DNA from: Streptantibioticus ferralitis
GTDB lineage: Bacteria; Actinomycetota; Actinomycetes; Streptomycetales; Streptomycetaceae
DNA: 64,000 bases
Direction: 5' to 3'
NCBI RefSeq assembly: GCF_029223525.1
Contig: NZ_JARHTQ010000018.1
Location: 62,001 to 126,000, forward strand
Of this stretch, positions 37,370-46,807 are shown one piece after another. The number at the start of each line of letters is the position of its first letter. The stretch's first letter is position 1. The notes below the pieces were generated by a model, which did not search any database, had not been told where the DNA came from, and saw only the letters and a program-made list of their open reading frames with translations. A program made the position numbers and the translations under genes.

Positions 37370-37535
37370 CGAATCGTATGTTCGGGCGGCACAGGGTGCG
37401 TAGGGGTGCGCTGCAGGACAGCGAACTGGCAGCGAGCATCAAGATCTCGATGTCCTTCGCCGCACCTGACCGGGCCAACAACGCAAGCCAGCGCAAGATC
37501 TGGCACCCGAGCCGGTAGAGCAGACGTATCGCCAC
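37370..37535 (-). pseudogene. N-terminal end of a second integrase-type transposase
   Basis: From ATG 37535 the reverse product reads LLYRLGCQILRWLALLARSG then AAKDIEILML, typical of the start of IS3-like transposases. A frameshift follows, after which ARCQFAVLQRTPTH continues the match in another frame. It faces the preceding fragment, so two different copies are represented. Confidence 0.5.
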
Positions 37536-37689
37536 GCCCTCAGATCATGCTCCAGGTCAGCCGACAACCGCTTGCCCTGTGACTACCTCGTAACGCCGAA
37601 CTTACAGGTCAGAGTGGGTGACACCAGTTTCCGGCACCCACAGGGGAAGTCGCCGTTGGCGATGACCGTGCGTAGCGCCTGGCCGCTTC

Positions 37690-39693
37690 CTATCGCGGGC
37701 CGCCGTGCAGTTCCCGATGCCACAGGGCCTCGCACAGCAGGTCCAGGCCCTGGCGCAGGTGACGCCGGTAGGTGCCGTACGGAAGGCTGAGGCGGCGGGC
37801 GGCGGCCTCCTGGGTGGGCGCACCGGAGAAGTAACTCGCTGTCAGGGCCTCGCGGGCTCGTACCCCTCGCGGGTCATGGGCGAGGTCGTCGACGGCCTGG
37901 CGCAGCAGGGCGCGCAGTTCCTCGGCGGGGTCGGCGAAATCGGCCGCGAGACGGGCACGCATCAGGGCGCAGGCGGCGAAGGTGCCCGGGTCGCGCCAGT
38001 GCGACAGGGCCTCGCGCACGGCCTGGTCGAACGCGGTGCGCGAGACGCCGGACGGCCCGGACTGGGCAGGCACATCGGTGGCTGATATGAAGTGGCGAAG
38101 CCAGGTCTCGACGGGCACCAGGCGCCAGTCGACGCTGAACAGCCCGTACGTGTGCTCGCCGACCCGCGGTCGCGCACCGGTGTCAGCGAGGCTGCCCTTG
38201 ACGCGCGCGGACCACGCATCGGCGTCTCGCCAGACGGCGAAGCCATATGCGCGACCGCGGGCACGGGCGGATTCCGCCTGGGCGCGGGAACTGCTCAGGT
38301 CGATGACGCGCGAGGGGACCTGGTACCGCTCGGGGTAGACCGAGAAGCGGCTTATGCCGATGTGCTCGCCCGGGCTCACCGGCGCGGTGGCGTCGGTGTG
38401 CTCCCAGGCCGCTGCCACGACGGGATCGGTGGCCAGATCCTGGGGGTCGGGCGGGGCCAGCAGAGCGAGTCGGGCCGTGAACGCCACGATCCGGCCCGTG
38501 TTCACCAGACGGTAGACGCTGAAAGCCTGCGGCTGGCGCTGTGCCCAGTAGCGGACCAGATCCGCGGAGGCCGGGCCCTCGGTCTCCTCGGCCATGCGCA
38601 GTACGACGTCGAGGTCGTCCGGGTGCAGAGGACGGTCGTGTACCTCGTCCTCACGGGACCATGTCCGCAGACGCGCCACGATCTCCCCCTCTCGGAAGAG
38701 GTAGAAGAGTTCGTCGGTGACGGTCCAGACCCGCTCCTCGGGTGCCTCGCGCAGCAGGCGCAGGTACTCCTCCGTCAGTCGCCGGCGCATCGTCACAAAA
38801 GTGTTGGGGGCTCGCCAGCGCAGGTCTGCGGCCAGAGTCTCGCGTGCGGCGTCGTGTGGATGGAGCCCCCGGTAAGTGGACTCCATGAAGGGCAGGTCCC
38901 TCAGCCAGGCGAAGAGCAGGTGGGCGTCCTCCTCGGGCAGCACCGCAGCAAGCAGTTCCTCGGAGGTCGAATACGCCTGGGCGGCCACCTCCAGGGCGCG
39001 GCGGTGAGCCGCCGACGGCACCTCTCCGATCAGCCCCACCAACAGGATTCGCAGGACATCGGCCGAAGGCGCCCAGATCTCCTCCCTGCTCCAGCCCGTC
39101 GAACCCGCTGCCGCCGCCAGGGACAGGGCCAGCGGGTTGCCTCCGGCGAAGCGGAGCACCAAGTCCCGCAGTTCGGGCCCGATCCGGGCCGCGGCCAGCA
39201 GGCTCCGGGCCTGCTCCTCGGAGAACGGCTCCAGTTCGGTCACGTGCAGGAGGCCGGCCCAGGCGGGGTCGGCGGTCCACTGCGGCTGCGGCGCGAGTCG
39301 ACCTCCCAGGACGATCAGGGCACCGTCCGCGGCGCGAGGCAGGAAGTGGTGCCACAGCCAGCTTTCGAGCCACTGGCAGTGCTCGAAGGAGTCCACGAAC
39401 AAGACCGTGCCGGGAACGTCCAGGAAGGCACTGGCCGCCCGCTCGAAGTCGGCCGGGTCCCGGCTGACGAAACGGCCGTCGAGTTCGACGAGCAGCCGGC
39501 CCGCCGCACGAGCATGGTCCGCCAGACGCCGCAGCAGCGTCGACTTCCCGATACCGCCCGGCCCGAACAGGTAGAATGCGAACGGCGCTTGCGGATCGTC
39601 GGCCAAAGCCTCCGCGAAGCGTGCGAGTTCCTCGTCTCGGCCGATGAAGGCCTGTACTCGCGCAGCGCTCAGTCTCTCTCCGACGGACGCCAC
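37690..39693 (-). CDS. ATP-binding regulator: N-terminal AAA/STAND ATPase, C-terminal HTH
   Basis: A 667-residue protein. Start GTG 39693 is supported by GGGGAG six bases upstream; the open frame further up is not coding-like. P-loop GPGGIGKST is at 44-52 and a Walker B-like VLFVDSFEHCQW at about D101. The middle shows winged-helix-like segments and a domain of unknown type. The last 55 residues (REALTASYFSGAPTQEAAAR, then RLSLPYGTYRRHLRQGLDLL) look like a sigma region 4 or LuxR-type HTH. It may be an ATP-dependent transcription activator or a STAND sensor. It could control the adjacent leftward SnoaL/P450 genes, from which it is separated by about 350 bases. Confidence 0.75.
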   Translation of the reverse strand: MASVGERLSAARVQAFIGRDEELARFAEALADDPQAPFAFYLFGPGGIGKSTLLRRLADHARAAGRLLVELDGRFVSRDPADFERAASAFLDVPGTVLFVDSFEHCQWLESWLWHHFLPRAADGALIVLGGRLAPQPQWTADPAWAGLLHVTELEPFSEEQARSLLAAARIGPELRDLVLRFAGGNPLALSLAAAAGSTGWSREEIWAPSADVLRILLVGLIGEVPSAAHRRALEVAAQAYSTSEELLAAVLPEEDAHLLFAWLRDLPFMESTYRGLHPHDAARETLAADLRWRAPNTFVTMRRRLTEEYLRLLREAPEERVWTVTDELFYLFREGEIVARLRTWSREDEVHDRPLHPDDLDVVLRMAEETEGPASADLVRYWAQRQPQAFSVYRLVNTGRIVAFTARLALLAPPDPQDLATDPVVAAAWEHTDATAPVSPGEHIGISRFSVYPERYQVPSRVIDLSSSRAQAESARARGRAYGFAVWRDADAWSARVKGSLADTGARPRVGEHTYGLFSVDWRLVPVETWLRHFISATDVPAQSGPSGVSRTAFDQAVREALSHWRDPGTFAACALMRARLAADFADPAEELRALLRQAVDDLAHDPRGVRAREALTASYFSGAPTQEAAARRLSLPYGTYRRHLRQGLDLLCEALWHRELHGGPR

Positions 39694-40044
39694 AGCGGCT
39701 CCCCTCTCCGTGTCCCAGCACCGGACAGCGATGCCCGGCGGTCCCCTCCAAGCCTCGCGGTGACAGGCACCGGCACGAGGCACGTGCGGCGGCGGTCCGG
39801 TCCGCCTGCGCCGCCCTGCTCCGACCGGTCGAAACGGCGCACGCATTCGCCGCAGTGGTGTCGTATCCAGTATTTCGGTAGAGATCCTAACCATGGCGCC
39901 AGAGGTGTCGATGGGTGTCGAGGCCGCCGAAGGTTCGTGGACGGCGTGCCGTCGTACCCGTCGGCGGTTTCCAAGGCCCTGGAGGTTCGGACGGGCCGCA
40001 TGGGAGACCTGCACAAGCAGCGCTCTCCGAAGGTCCCGTCCGTG

Positions 40045-40440
40045 TCACTTGACGAGTCCCAGGTTCCTGTCGTCGGCGTGGCCGGCGACCAGGAGGGTGG
40101 TTTCTTCGACGCGCTGGAATCGCCCGTCGGGGGCGAACTGGGCGAAGAGGTACACCTCGGTGCGGGAGGCGCGGCCGTTGTGCTGGGTGAGGGTGACGGT
40201 GTGGCGGTCGGCGTAGCGCGGACCGTCGCGCAGTTCGTCATGGACCTCGATGTGCCCGCTGCGGACCAGGGAGCGAAGGCGAGCCATGTGCTGGGCGAAC
40301 GAGTTCCGATCGCTCCACACGCCGTCAGTGCGCTGGCGGTAGTCGGGGGTGAAGTGTCGATCGAGGGCTTCGGTGAGGTCGAGGCCCGGGTTGAACAGCA
40401 GGTCGTTGATGGCTCGGGTGATGTCGGTCGGAGTCATCAC
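40045..40440 (-). CDS. SnoaL-like / NTF2-fold protein
   Basis: A 131-residue alpha+beta barrel protein. It reads LDLTEALDRHFTPDYRQRTD, with SFAQHMARLRSLV and a final sheet RASRTEVYLFAQFAPDGR and FQRVEETTLLV, the layout of SnoaL-like polyketide cyclase or hydratase relatives. Catalytic residues are not clear. It starts at ATG 40440 or 40437, 111 bases after the P450 gene stop, on the same strand, so the two are likely co-transcribed. Confidence 0.75.
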   Translation of the reverse strand: MMTPTDITRAINDLLFNPGLDLTEALDRHFTPDYRQRTDGVWSDRNSFAQHMARLRSLVRSGHIEVHDELRDGPRYADRHTVTLTQHNGRASRTEVYLFAQFAPDGRFQRVEETTLLVAGHADDRNLGLVK

Positions 40441-40551
40441 TGCGTTCTCCCGGAGGGTGTGGTGGTTGTGGTATAGGAAGGCCCTGGCTCTTGGAGCCGG
40501 GGAGGATGCGACGCCGGCCTACCCGGTAGAAGCCTGGGCGGGGGGTGGGCT

Positions 40552-41787
40552 TCAGCCATGGCAGGTGACGCCTTCGCGGACGGGGGTGAAGTCCAGCGAC
40601 AGGGACACGGGACCGCGGGTGTACAGGCCGGTCTCCCGGTAACGGAAGCCAGGGCTGTAGCGGACCTGGTCGAGCAGGGGAAGCAGCAACGCGGCCACGG
40701 TCTCTATCTCGGCGCGGGCGAAGGCTGCACCGACGCACTGATGAAGTCCGGTGCCGAAGGCCAAGTGCTGGGCGCCGGCGGTGAAGGAGCGAGCGGTGCC
40801 CAGATCCGGGCGGTGGATGTCGAAGGTATCCGGGGCGGTGAAGGCGTCGGGGTCACGGTTCGCCGCGCCGATCATGCAGAAGACGGTGGCGCCCGCCGGG
40901 ACGACGGTGCCGCCGAACACGGCGTCCTTCTCCGCTTGGCGGGGGATGAGCTGGACGGGCGGGCTGTAACGCAGTGTCTCGGCGATCGCGGCGGGCAGCA
41001 GGGTCGGGTCCTGGCGGACCTGTGCCATCTGCGCGGGGTGGTCGATCAGGTGCTTGAAGAGGAGGGCGAGGGTCTTGTCGGCGGGCTCGACGGCGGCGAC
41101 CAGAACGTTGATGATCAGCGCGGTGACGTCGCGGTTGCTCATGGCGATGCCGTCGAACTCGGCCGTGCACAGCTTCGATATCAGGTCCTCCCCGGGTTGG
41201 CGGCGCCGCTGTTCGATGACAGGGACGAGGTAAGCCTCCAACTGCTCGGCGCAGTCCATGCAGTGCTGACGGCGTTCGGGAGTGAGGACGATGCTGGTGA
41301 CGAACTCGCTGACCCCGCTGAGCCAGGCGGTGACCTGCTGCCAGTCCCTGTTGTCCAAGCCGAGGACGTCGAGCGTCACGTAGACGGCGAAGGGCTTGCC
41401 GAAGTCGTTGACGAGGTCCATCCGTCCCCGGGGAAGGAAGGGCGCGACGAGCTCGGCGGCGTTGGAGTGGATGGCGCGTATCTGATCCTGCAGGGCCTGC
41501 CCGGTGAAACCCCGGACGACGATCTTTCGCTTGGCGGTGTGCTCGGTCCCGGTCATCTGGGCGAGGACCGGCCCGCGCATTACCGGCTCGGCGCGCACCT
41601 GCAGCGTCTGGGTGGTGAACGCCTCATGGTCGGTCAGCACCCGCTTCACGTCCTGATGGCGGGAGAGGAAGTAGCTGTCGATGGCCGGCTCGTAGTGCAC
41701 CGGCGACTGGTCTCTCAGCCGGGCGAAGTACCGGCAGGGAGCGGCGGCGAAGTCCTCGGACAGGATGCTGAAGCGGGGATCGACCAT
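40552..41787 (-). CDS. Cytochrome P450, CypX/CYP134-like
   Basis: A 411-residue P450. Heme-binding FGTGLHQCVGAAFAR gives C351. The I-helix region reads VAAVEPADKTLALLF in place of the usual AGxxT, and the stretches LRYSPPVQLIPRQ, FCMIGAANRDPDAF and YRETGLYTRGPVSL match the CypX group (pulcherriminic acid synthase), which oxidises cyclodipeptides. No cyclodipeptide synthase is found in the window, so the substrate may come from elsewhere in the genome, or the enzyme may have drifted. It lies 15 bases after a frameshifted Cys-rich gene and 111 before the SnoaL-like gene. Redox partners are not adjacent. Confidence 0.88.
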   Translation of the reverse strand: MVDPRFSILSEDFAAAPCRYFARLRDQSPVHYEPAIDSYFLSRHQDVKRVLTDHEAFTTQTLQVRAEPVMRGPVLAQMTGTEHTAKRKIVVRGFTGQALQDQIRAIHSNAAELVAPFLPRGRMDLVNDFGKPFAVYVTLDVLGLDNRDWQQVTAWLSGVSEFVTSIVLTPERRQHCMDCAEQLEAYLVPVIEQRRRQPGEDLISKLCTAEFDGIAMSNRDVTALIINVLVAAVEPADKTLALLFKHLIDHPAQMAQVRQDPTLLPAAIAETLRYSPPVQLIPRQAEKDAVFGGTVVPAGATVFCMIGAANRDPDAFTAPDTFDIHRPDLGTARSFTAGAQHLAFGTGLHQCVGAAFARAEIETVAALLLPLLDQVRYSPGFRYRETGLYTRGPVSLSLDFTPVREGVTCHG

Positions 41788-41802
41788 GAGCTGGCGGACC
41801 TC

Positions 41803-42209
41803 TCAAGGGGAACGGGCACAGAGGGAACGCTGGGGCGGCAGGGCTTCGGTGACAGTGAGCATCTTGAGCAGCTCTGATCGGGACTGGCCGTGTGAGAGAA
41901 CCCGGCCGATGAAGGTCTGCTCGCCGAGTTCTCAGGCTGGCGGTAAGCCACGAGCGATTCGCCGACACCCAGGGCCAGGGTCGGTAGGAAGAAGGAGAGT
42001 TCGGCCGACATGCGGGAAGCGATGCGCTCCGCCTGCTGGTGCGTGACAGGGGCGGTGGTCCGCGGCCCCGTGCACCGTGCGCAGACGACCGGGCACCGCT
42101 TTCCGCGCCGTGGCCGGGCAGGCAGCTCGCACTCTGGGCAACGTTGTCGGTTCCCACGTCGGGACGGTCGATAGGGTCCGTCAGGGTGGCTCGACGCCGA
42201 CCCACCCAT
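41803..42209 (-). pseudogene. Small Cys-rich protein gene with a frameshift, upstream of the P450
   Basis: From ATG 42209 the product has a zinc-ribbon-like CPECELPARPRRGKRCPVVC, ARC, then HQQAERIASRMSAELSFFL and GVGESLVAYRQPE. Near 41930 the open frame loses its character; a frame change continues coherently as GEQTFIGRVLSHGQSRSELL, KMLTVTEALPPQRSL, to a stop at 41803. The joined product would be about 135 residues. I do not know the family. Because it precedes the P450 by only 15 bases, they were probably one operon. Either a pseudogene or a sequencing error near 41930. Confidence 0.55.
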
Positions 42210-42497
42210 TGAAATTGTCGTGTGGACTATAACCTGCCGCCGAGCGGGCTGGACCTGGCGGTGGAGGACGCTCAGGCTGTCGTGGACACGGAGTTGCGAC
42301 GCCAGATCAAGCAGGGCGGACCCGGCAGACGGGAAAGCCGATCGGGGGCGACAGTGTCCGCGCCCAGTGATCATGGTCAGTGTGGGGGCGGCTGTGAGCT
42401 GGTTGACTGCTTCCGGATGGGTGTGGGGCAGCGGCCCCGCAACTCCTGGAACTACTCGACGTCGATCCAACCCGACCACGCTGGCTGGACACTCGCT

Positions 42498-42842
42498 TTC
42501 CTGTAGCGGCGTGCGGCGTCCGTAACGCACCGTCAGCCCCTGGACCTGCTCGGCGAAAGTGACCCGCTCGCAGCCGGTGTTGTCGCAGAACAGTCGCCGG
42601 ATCATCAGCTGGATGCAGGCCCGGCGTCCACCGACCGCCGCATCGTCGAGACGGCGCACGTACCCGCTGTGCCGCCGGCTCGACGGCGCACCGCAGTCCG
42701 GACACGGCACCGCCACGGTCGAGGATGTCCTGGCCTCGATCCGCAGCAAGTCCCTCTCAGACACCATGGATTGCACCCGCACCCCGCCGAGGTGCGGCAA
42801 CATCACCGTCAACAGCCCCTCACACAGGGCGAGCATCACCAT
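42498..42842 (-). pseudogene. N-terminal fragment of an ISL3-family transposase
   Basis: About 115 residues begin LCEGLLTVMLPHLGGVRV and carry the zinc-finger segment CPDCGAPSSRRHSGYVRRL and CDNTGCERVTFAEQVQGLT, the signature of ISL3 N-termini. After YGRRTPLQ the match ends; the DDE catalytic domain is absent. Confidence 0.8.
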
Positions 42843-43031
42843 CCAAGCGACGGAGCGTCACGGAAGCACGGTGGCACGGACCGGTTTCACGGAAATCTTG
42901 GAAGAGCCCTTGATCTCCCCGCTGGCGGACATCAGAGGTCCCCGCTGGTGGACGGGTGTGGACAGTGCTGGACAGTCCCTGGCCCTGTCGGGCCTGGAAA
43001 GTGGACACCGTCCGACACGAGTCTGTGTGCC

Positions 43032-43262
43032 ATGAACGTTGCACACCCGCAGACGGACCCGGCAGCACGCCGGTCCCCCCGGACAGGAGTGGTCTTGGCG
43101 GCACTGGCCGTGGCCCAGTTCACCGTCATGCTCGCCGCCTCGATCGTCAACGTGGCGCTCCGGCAGATCCTCGCCGGGATCGGCCCGTCGGAGGGCGTGA
43201 CCACCCGGGTGGTCAACGCCGACGCCCTCGCGTTGCTCAGTAGCGACAGTTTCTGTCTCTGA
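43032..43262 (+). pseudogene. Truncated MFS transporter copy
   Basis: From ATG 43032 the product reads GVVLAALAVAQFTVMLAASI, VNVALRQILAGIGPS, which parallels the first membrane segment of the intact transporter beginning at 43383. After VVNADALALLSS the frame stops at 43262. It appears to be an old partial homologue just upstream of the functional gene. Confidence 0.65.
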
Positions 43263-43382
43263 CAGAAGCGAGCGCCAGAAACGGCGATCGGCTTCCGCCC
43301 GTAGTTCGTGGGTGCCCGCCTCGGTCTCCAGTCGAGCGGAAACCACGCCTGATCCGGTATCAGAAGAAAGGAGCCAGGTGTC

Positions 43383-44912
43383 ATGGACGCCCTGCGTACC
43401 CCACCCACCTCGCCCACCGCCCAGAACCCCTCGCCCGCCCCGGGCCGCACGCCCTACCCGCGACGCTGGGCCGCGCTGGCCGTGCTCGCGGTCGCCCAGT
43501 TCATGGTCGTGCTCGACTCCTCGATCGTGAACATCGCCCTGCCGGACATCGGCATCGGACTGCACATGACGGCGTCCTCGCTGTCCTGGGTGGTCACCGC
43601 CTACGTACTCACCTTCGGCGGACTGCTTATGCTCGGCGGCCGGATCGCCGACCTCCGCGGTCGGCGCGGGACCTTCCTGACCGGACTGATCGGATTCGCC
43701 GCCGCATCGGCGGTCGCCGCCTTCGCGCCCACAGCAGGCACCCTGATCGCCGCCCGCGCCGTCCAGGGATCAGCGGCGGCGCTGATGTCACCGTCCGCCC
43801 TCTCCCTGGTCACCACCCTGTTCACCGGCAGCGAGCGAGCCAAGGCGCTCGGGGTGTGGGGCGCGGTCGCCGGCAGCGGCGGTGCAGCGGGCGTGCTCCT
43901 GGGCGGCGTGCTCACCGGCACCTTCGGCTGGCCCGCGATCTTCTTCGTCAACCTCCCCGTCGCGGTGGCGGTGGCCGCAGGTGCCCTGCGCTACGTGCCC
44001 CGCAGCAGCGGGACCCGAGGCCGCATCGACCTTCCCGGGGCAACCGCCCTCACCACGGGACTCGCCGCGATCGTCTACGGCCTCTCACAGAGCCACGACA
44101 AGGGGTTCACCTCACCCCTCGTCCTGACCGCCCTCGGCCTCGGCGCGGCCCTGCTGGCGGCCTTCATCGCGACAGAGCGGGCGGTCCCCCAGCCCCTGGT
44201 GCCGCTGCGGATCTTCCGCCTGCGCACCGTCACCTCCGCCAACGCCGTCATGGCAGCGATCGGCGCGGCCACCGTGGGCCTGTTCTTCTTCCTGTCCCTC
44301 TACATACAGCAGATCCTCCACTACACGCCCCTCAAGGCCGGGCTCAGCCAGCTCCCCCTCGCCCTGACAATCACCACGGCCGCCTGGCTGGCGCCACGGC
44401 TCGCAGCCCGCACCAGCATCAAGACCCTCCTGGTCACTGGGCCACTGCTGCTCACCGCCGGCCTCGGCTGGCTCTCCACCGCCTCCGTGCACGGCACTTA
44501 CACCGGCGTCATCCTCGGGCCCGCGCTGTTGGTCGGAGCAGGCCTGGGCCTGTCCTTCGTCAGCGTCAACGTCACCGCCGCCGCCAAGGTCGCTCCGAGC
44601 GACGCCGGCCTGGCCGGAGGCCTGATCAACACCACCCAGCAGGTCGGCGGAGCCCTCGGACTCGCCCTGCTGACCGCCGTCGCCACCAGCCGCACCGGAA
44701 CCAACCCCAGCCTCGCCTCGGTCGACAGCGGCTTCCAGGCAGCCTTCCTCACCGCAGCGGCCATCGCCGCTGCCGCCGCCCTCATCGCCGCCCTCATCGC
44801 CCCCCCGCACCGGCCGGCCCACGACAGCGCCGGCGACCAGCAAGGCCCCCTGAATACCCCGCCCCCCGAACCCCGACTCTCAGTGCCCAAGCCCGAATGG
44901 ACATCACCATGA
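43383..44912 (+). CDS. MFS drug-resistance transporter, DHA2 family (14 membrane segments)
   Basis: A 509-residue integral membrane protein. The first segment ALAVLAVAQFMVVLDSSIVN holds the DHA2 motif (LDxxIVN), and RIADLRGRRGTFLTGL is MFS motif A; motif C-like GSGGAAGVLLGGVLTG is present. About fourteen hydrophobic segments follow, as expected of DHA2 proton antiporters. It is the first gene of a four-gene unit; its last four bases overlap the SRPBCC start (ATGA). It may export the product or the toxic substrate of the oxygenase. GAAAGGAGC lies nine bases before the start. Confidence 0.9.
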   Translation: MDALRTPPTSPTAQNPSPAPGRTPYPRRWAALAVLAVAQFMVVLDSSIVNIALPDIGIGLHMTASSLSWVVTAYVLTFGGLLMLGGRIADLRGRRGTFLTGLIGFAAASAVAAFAPTAGTLIAARAVQGSAAALMSPSALSLVTTLFTGSERAKALGVWGAVAGSGGAAGVLLGGVLTGTFGWPAIFFVNLPVAVAVAAGALRYVPRSSGTRGRIDLPGATALTTGLAAIVYGLSQSHDKGFTSPLVLTALGLGAALLAAFIATERAVPQPLVPLRIFRLRTVTSANAVMAAIGAATVGLFFFLSLYIQQILHYTPLKAGLSQLPLALTITTAAWLAPRLAARTSIKTLLVTGPLLLTAGLGWLSTASVHGTYTGVILGPALLVGAGLGLSFVSVNVTAAAKVAPSDAGLAGGLINTTQQVGGALGLALLTAVATSRTGTNPSLASVDSGFQAAFLTAAAIAAAAALIAALIAPPHRPAHDSAGDQQGPLNTPPPEPRLSVPKPEWTSP

Positions 44913-45382
44913 ACACCAACACCCCGCAGCCCCAGCAGGCCCCGATCACCGCCGTCGACGAGAACGCCCCCGTCATCGTGCGGGTCTCCACCACCGTCAA
45001 CGCTCCCCTCGCCACCGTCTGGGACCTACACACCGACATCGCGGGATGGGCCCGGTGGAACGCGAACGTCGAAAGGATCGAGTTCGCCGGCCCACTCACC
45101 CCCGGAGCGAGCTTCCACTGGCTCACCCACGGCCTCGAGATCACCTCCACCCTCTTCCAGGTCGTACACGGCGAGCGCATCGTCTGGGGCGGCCCCGCGA
45201 ACGGCATCGACGGCATCCACGTATGGGCCTTCGAGGAGCACGACGGCGCGGTGACCGTCCACACCGAGGAGTCCTGGAGCGGTGCTGTGGTCGAGGCCCA
45301 GCCCGACCAACTGCAGCAGGCCCTGGAGCAGTCCCTGACCGACTGGCTGCGCCGGCTCAAGACCGAGGCCGAGAACCGCTAG
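44909..45382 (+). CDS. SRPBCC (START/polyketide cyclase-like) family protein
   Basis: A 157-residue protein. Start ATG 44909 is chosen because it forms an ATGA overlap with the transporter stop. The fold is indicated by VRVSTTVNAPLATVWDLHTD, IAGWARWNANVERIEF and a final long helix QPDQLQQALEQSLTDWLRRL. SRPBCC proteins hold hydrophobic ligands in a deep pocket. Between an exporter and a carotenoid oxygenase it might bind an apocarotenoid or similar compound; this is inference. Confidence 0.85.
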   Translation: MNTNTPQPQQAPITAVDENAPVIVRVSTTVNAPLATVWDLHTDIAGWARWNANVERIEFAGPLTPGASFHWLTHGLEITSTLFQVVHGERIVWGGPANGIDGIHVWAFEEHDGAVTVHTEESWSGAVVEAQPDQLQQALEQSLTDWLRRLKTEAENR

Positions 45383-45451
45383 CACAGCCGCCACCGCAGT
45401 CCCACGCCCTACCCAACTGCCGACCACACCAGACGCATCGAGGTTCCTGCC

Positions 45452-46807
45452 ATGACCAGCAAGCCGTACCTGACCGGCCACTTCACCCCCGTCGCCGAGG
45501 AGACCACCGCCACCGGCCTCACCATCGAGGGCTCGCTGCCCCCCGAGCTGACCGGCCGACTGCTCCGCAACGGCCACAACCCCAAGCCCGGCATCACCCC
45601 GACCCACTGGTTCAAGGGCAGCGGCATGGTCCACGGCATCCGCCTGCGCGAGGGCCGCGCCGAGTGGTACCGCAACCGCTGGGTGCGCACCCCCGCCCTG
45701 GACGGCGCCCCCTACATGACCGAGCACGGACCCGAACTGACCGCCAGCGCCGCCGGGACCCACGTCATCGAACACGCCGGACGCCTGCTGGCCCTGTGTG
45801 AGGCCAACCTCCCCTTCGAGCTCACCCCGGAGCTGGACACCGTCGGCGCCTACGACTTCGGCGGCAAGCTCCGCAACGCGATGACCGCCCACCCCAAGGA
45901 GGACCCGGTGACCGGGGAGCTCCACTTCTTCGGCTCCTCGCCGCTGCCGCCGTTCCTGACGTACTACGTCGCCGACGCCAAGGGCGAGATCGTCCACAGC
46001 GCCGAGGTCCCAGGGGCGACCGCCTCGCTCAAGCACGACTTCGCTCTCACCCGCCGCCACGTCGTCTTCATCGAGGGCAACGTCACCTTCGACCCGACCG
46101 AACACTCCGGCATCCCCTACGGCTGGAGCGACGGGCAGCCCGCCCGCATCGGTGTCATGCCACGCGGAAACGACGGCGCCCGGCACATCCGTTGGTTCTC
46201 CATCGAACCGGGCAACGTGCTGCACGTCGCCAACGCCTACGAGGACGGCCAGGGCCGCGTCGTCCTGGAAGGCCCCACTGTGGACCGCGAGGGTTTCCAG
46301 CTCTCCTGGAACTGGTGGGTCGGCGCGCCCGGGCGCGGTACCGAGCCCGTCTCCCGCTCCTACACCCGCCGTTGGGTGGTCGACATGGCCGACGGTACCG
46401 TCGACGAGCAGATCATCGACGACCTCGCGGTGGAGTTCCCCACCCTCAACGAGGAGTACCTGGGCGCCGAGCACCGCTACCAGTACGCCATCTCCTTCCC
46501 CGACGAGAAGGGCTTCGGCGGCTACGGTGTCGCCAAGTACGACCGCACCACCGGCGCCCGCCGCATCCACCAGGTCGGCGACGCCCGCATGCCCAGCGAA
46601 GCCGTCTTCGTCCCCGCCGCCGGAGCCACCCGCGAGGACGACGGCTACCTGCTCACCGTCGTCTCCGACATCAAGCAGGACGCCTCCCGCCTCCTGGTCC
46701 TGGACGCCTCCGGCCTCGACCAGATCGCCGCCGTCCACCTGCCCCACCGGGTGAGCGCCGGACTCCACGGCTCCTGGATCCCCGACACCGCTCCGCAGCT
46801 GAGTTGA
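45452..46807 (+). CDS. Carotenoid oxygenase family protein
   Basis: A 451-residue non-heme iron dioxygenase of the carotenoid/stilbene cleavage family. The four iron-binding histidines can be placed at H147 (MTAHPKED), H195 (SLKHDFALT), H258 (NVLHVANAYED) and H439 (AGLHGSW). The N-terminal LRNGHNPKPG and WFKGSGMVHGI are also family features. It would cleave a C=C bond of a carotenoid, apocarotenoid or stilbenoid. It starts 69 bases after the SRPBCC gene. No carotenoid biosynthesis gene is in the window, so the substrate is unknown. Confidence 0.92.
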   Translation: MTSKPYLTGHFTPVAEETTATGLTIEGSLPPELTGRLLRNGHNPKPGITPTHWFKGSGMVHGIRLREGRAEWYRNRWVRTPALDGAPYMTEHGPELTASAAGTHVIEHAGRLLALCEANLPFELTPELDTVGAYDFGGKLRNAMTAHPKEDPVTGELHFFGSSPLPPFLTYYVADAKGEIVHSAEVPGATASLKHDFALTRRHVVFIEGNVTFDPTEHSGIPYGWSDGQPARIGVMPRGNDGARHIRWFSIEPGNVLHVANAYEDGQGRVVLEGPTVDREGFQLSWNWWVGAPGRGTEPVSRSYTRRWVVDMADGTVDEQIIDDLAVEFPTLNEEYLGAEHRYQYAISFPDEKGFGGYGVAKYDRTTGARRIHQVGDARMPSEAVFVPAAGATREDDGYLLTVVSDIKQDASRLLVLDASGLDQIAAVHLPHRVSAGLHGSWIPDTAPQLS

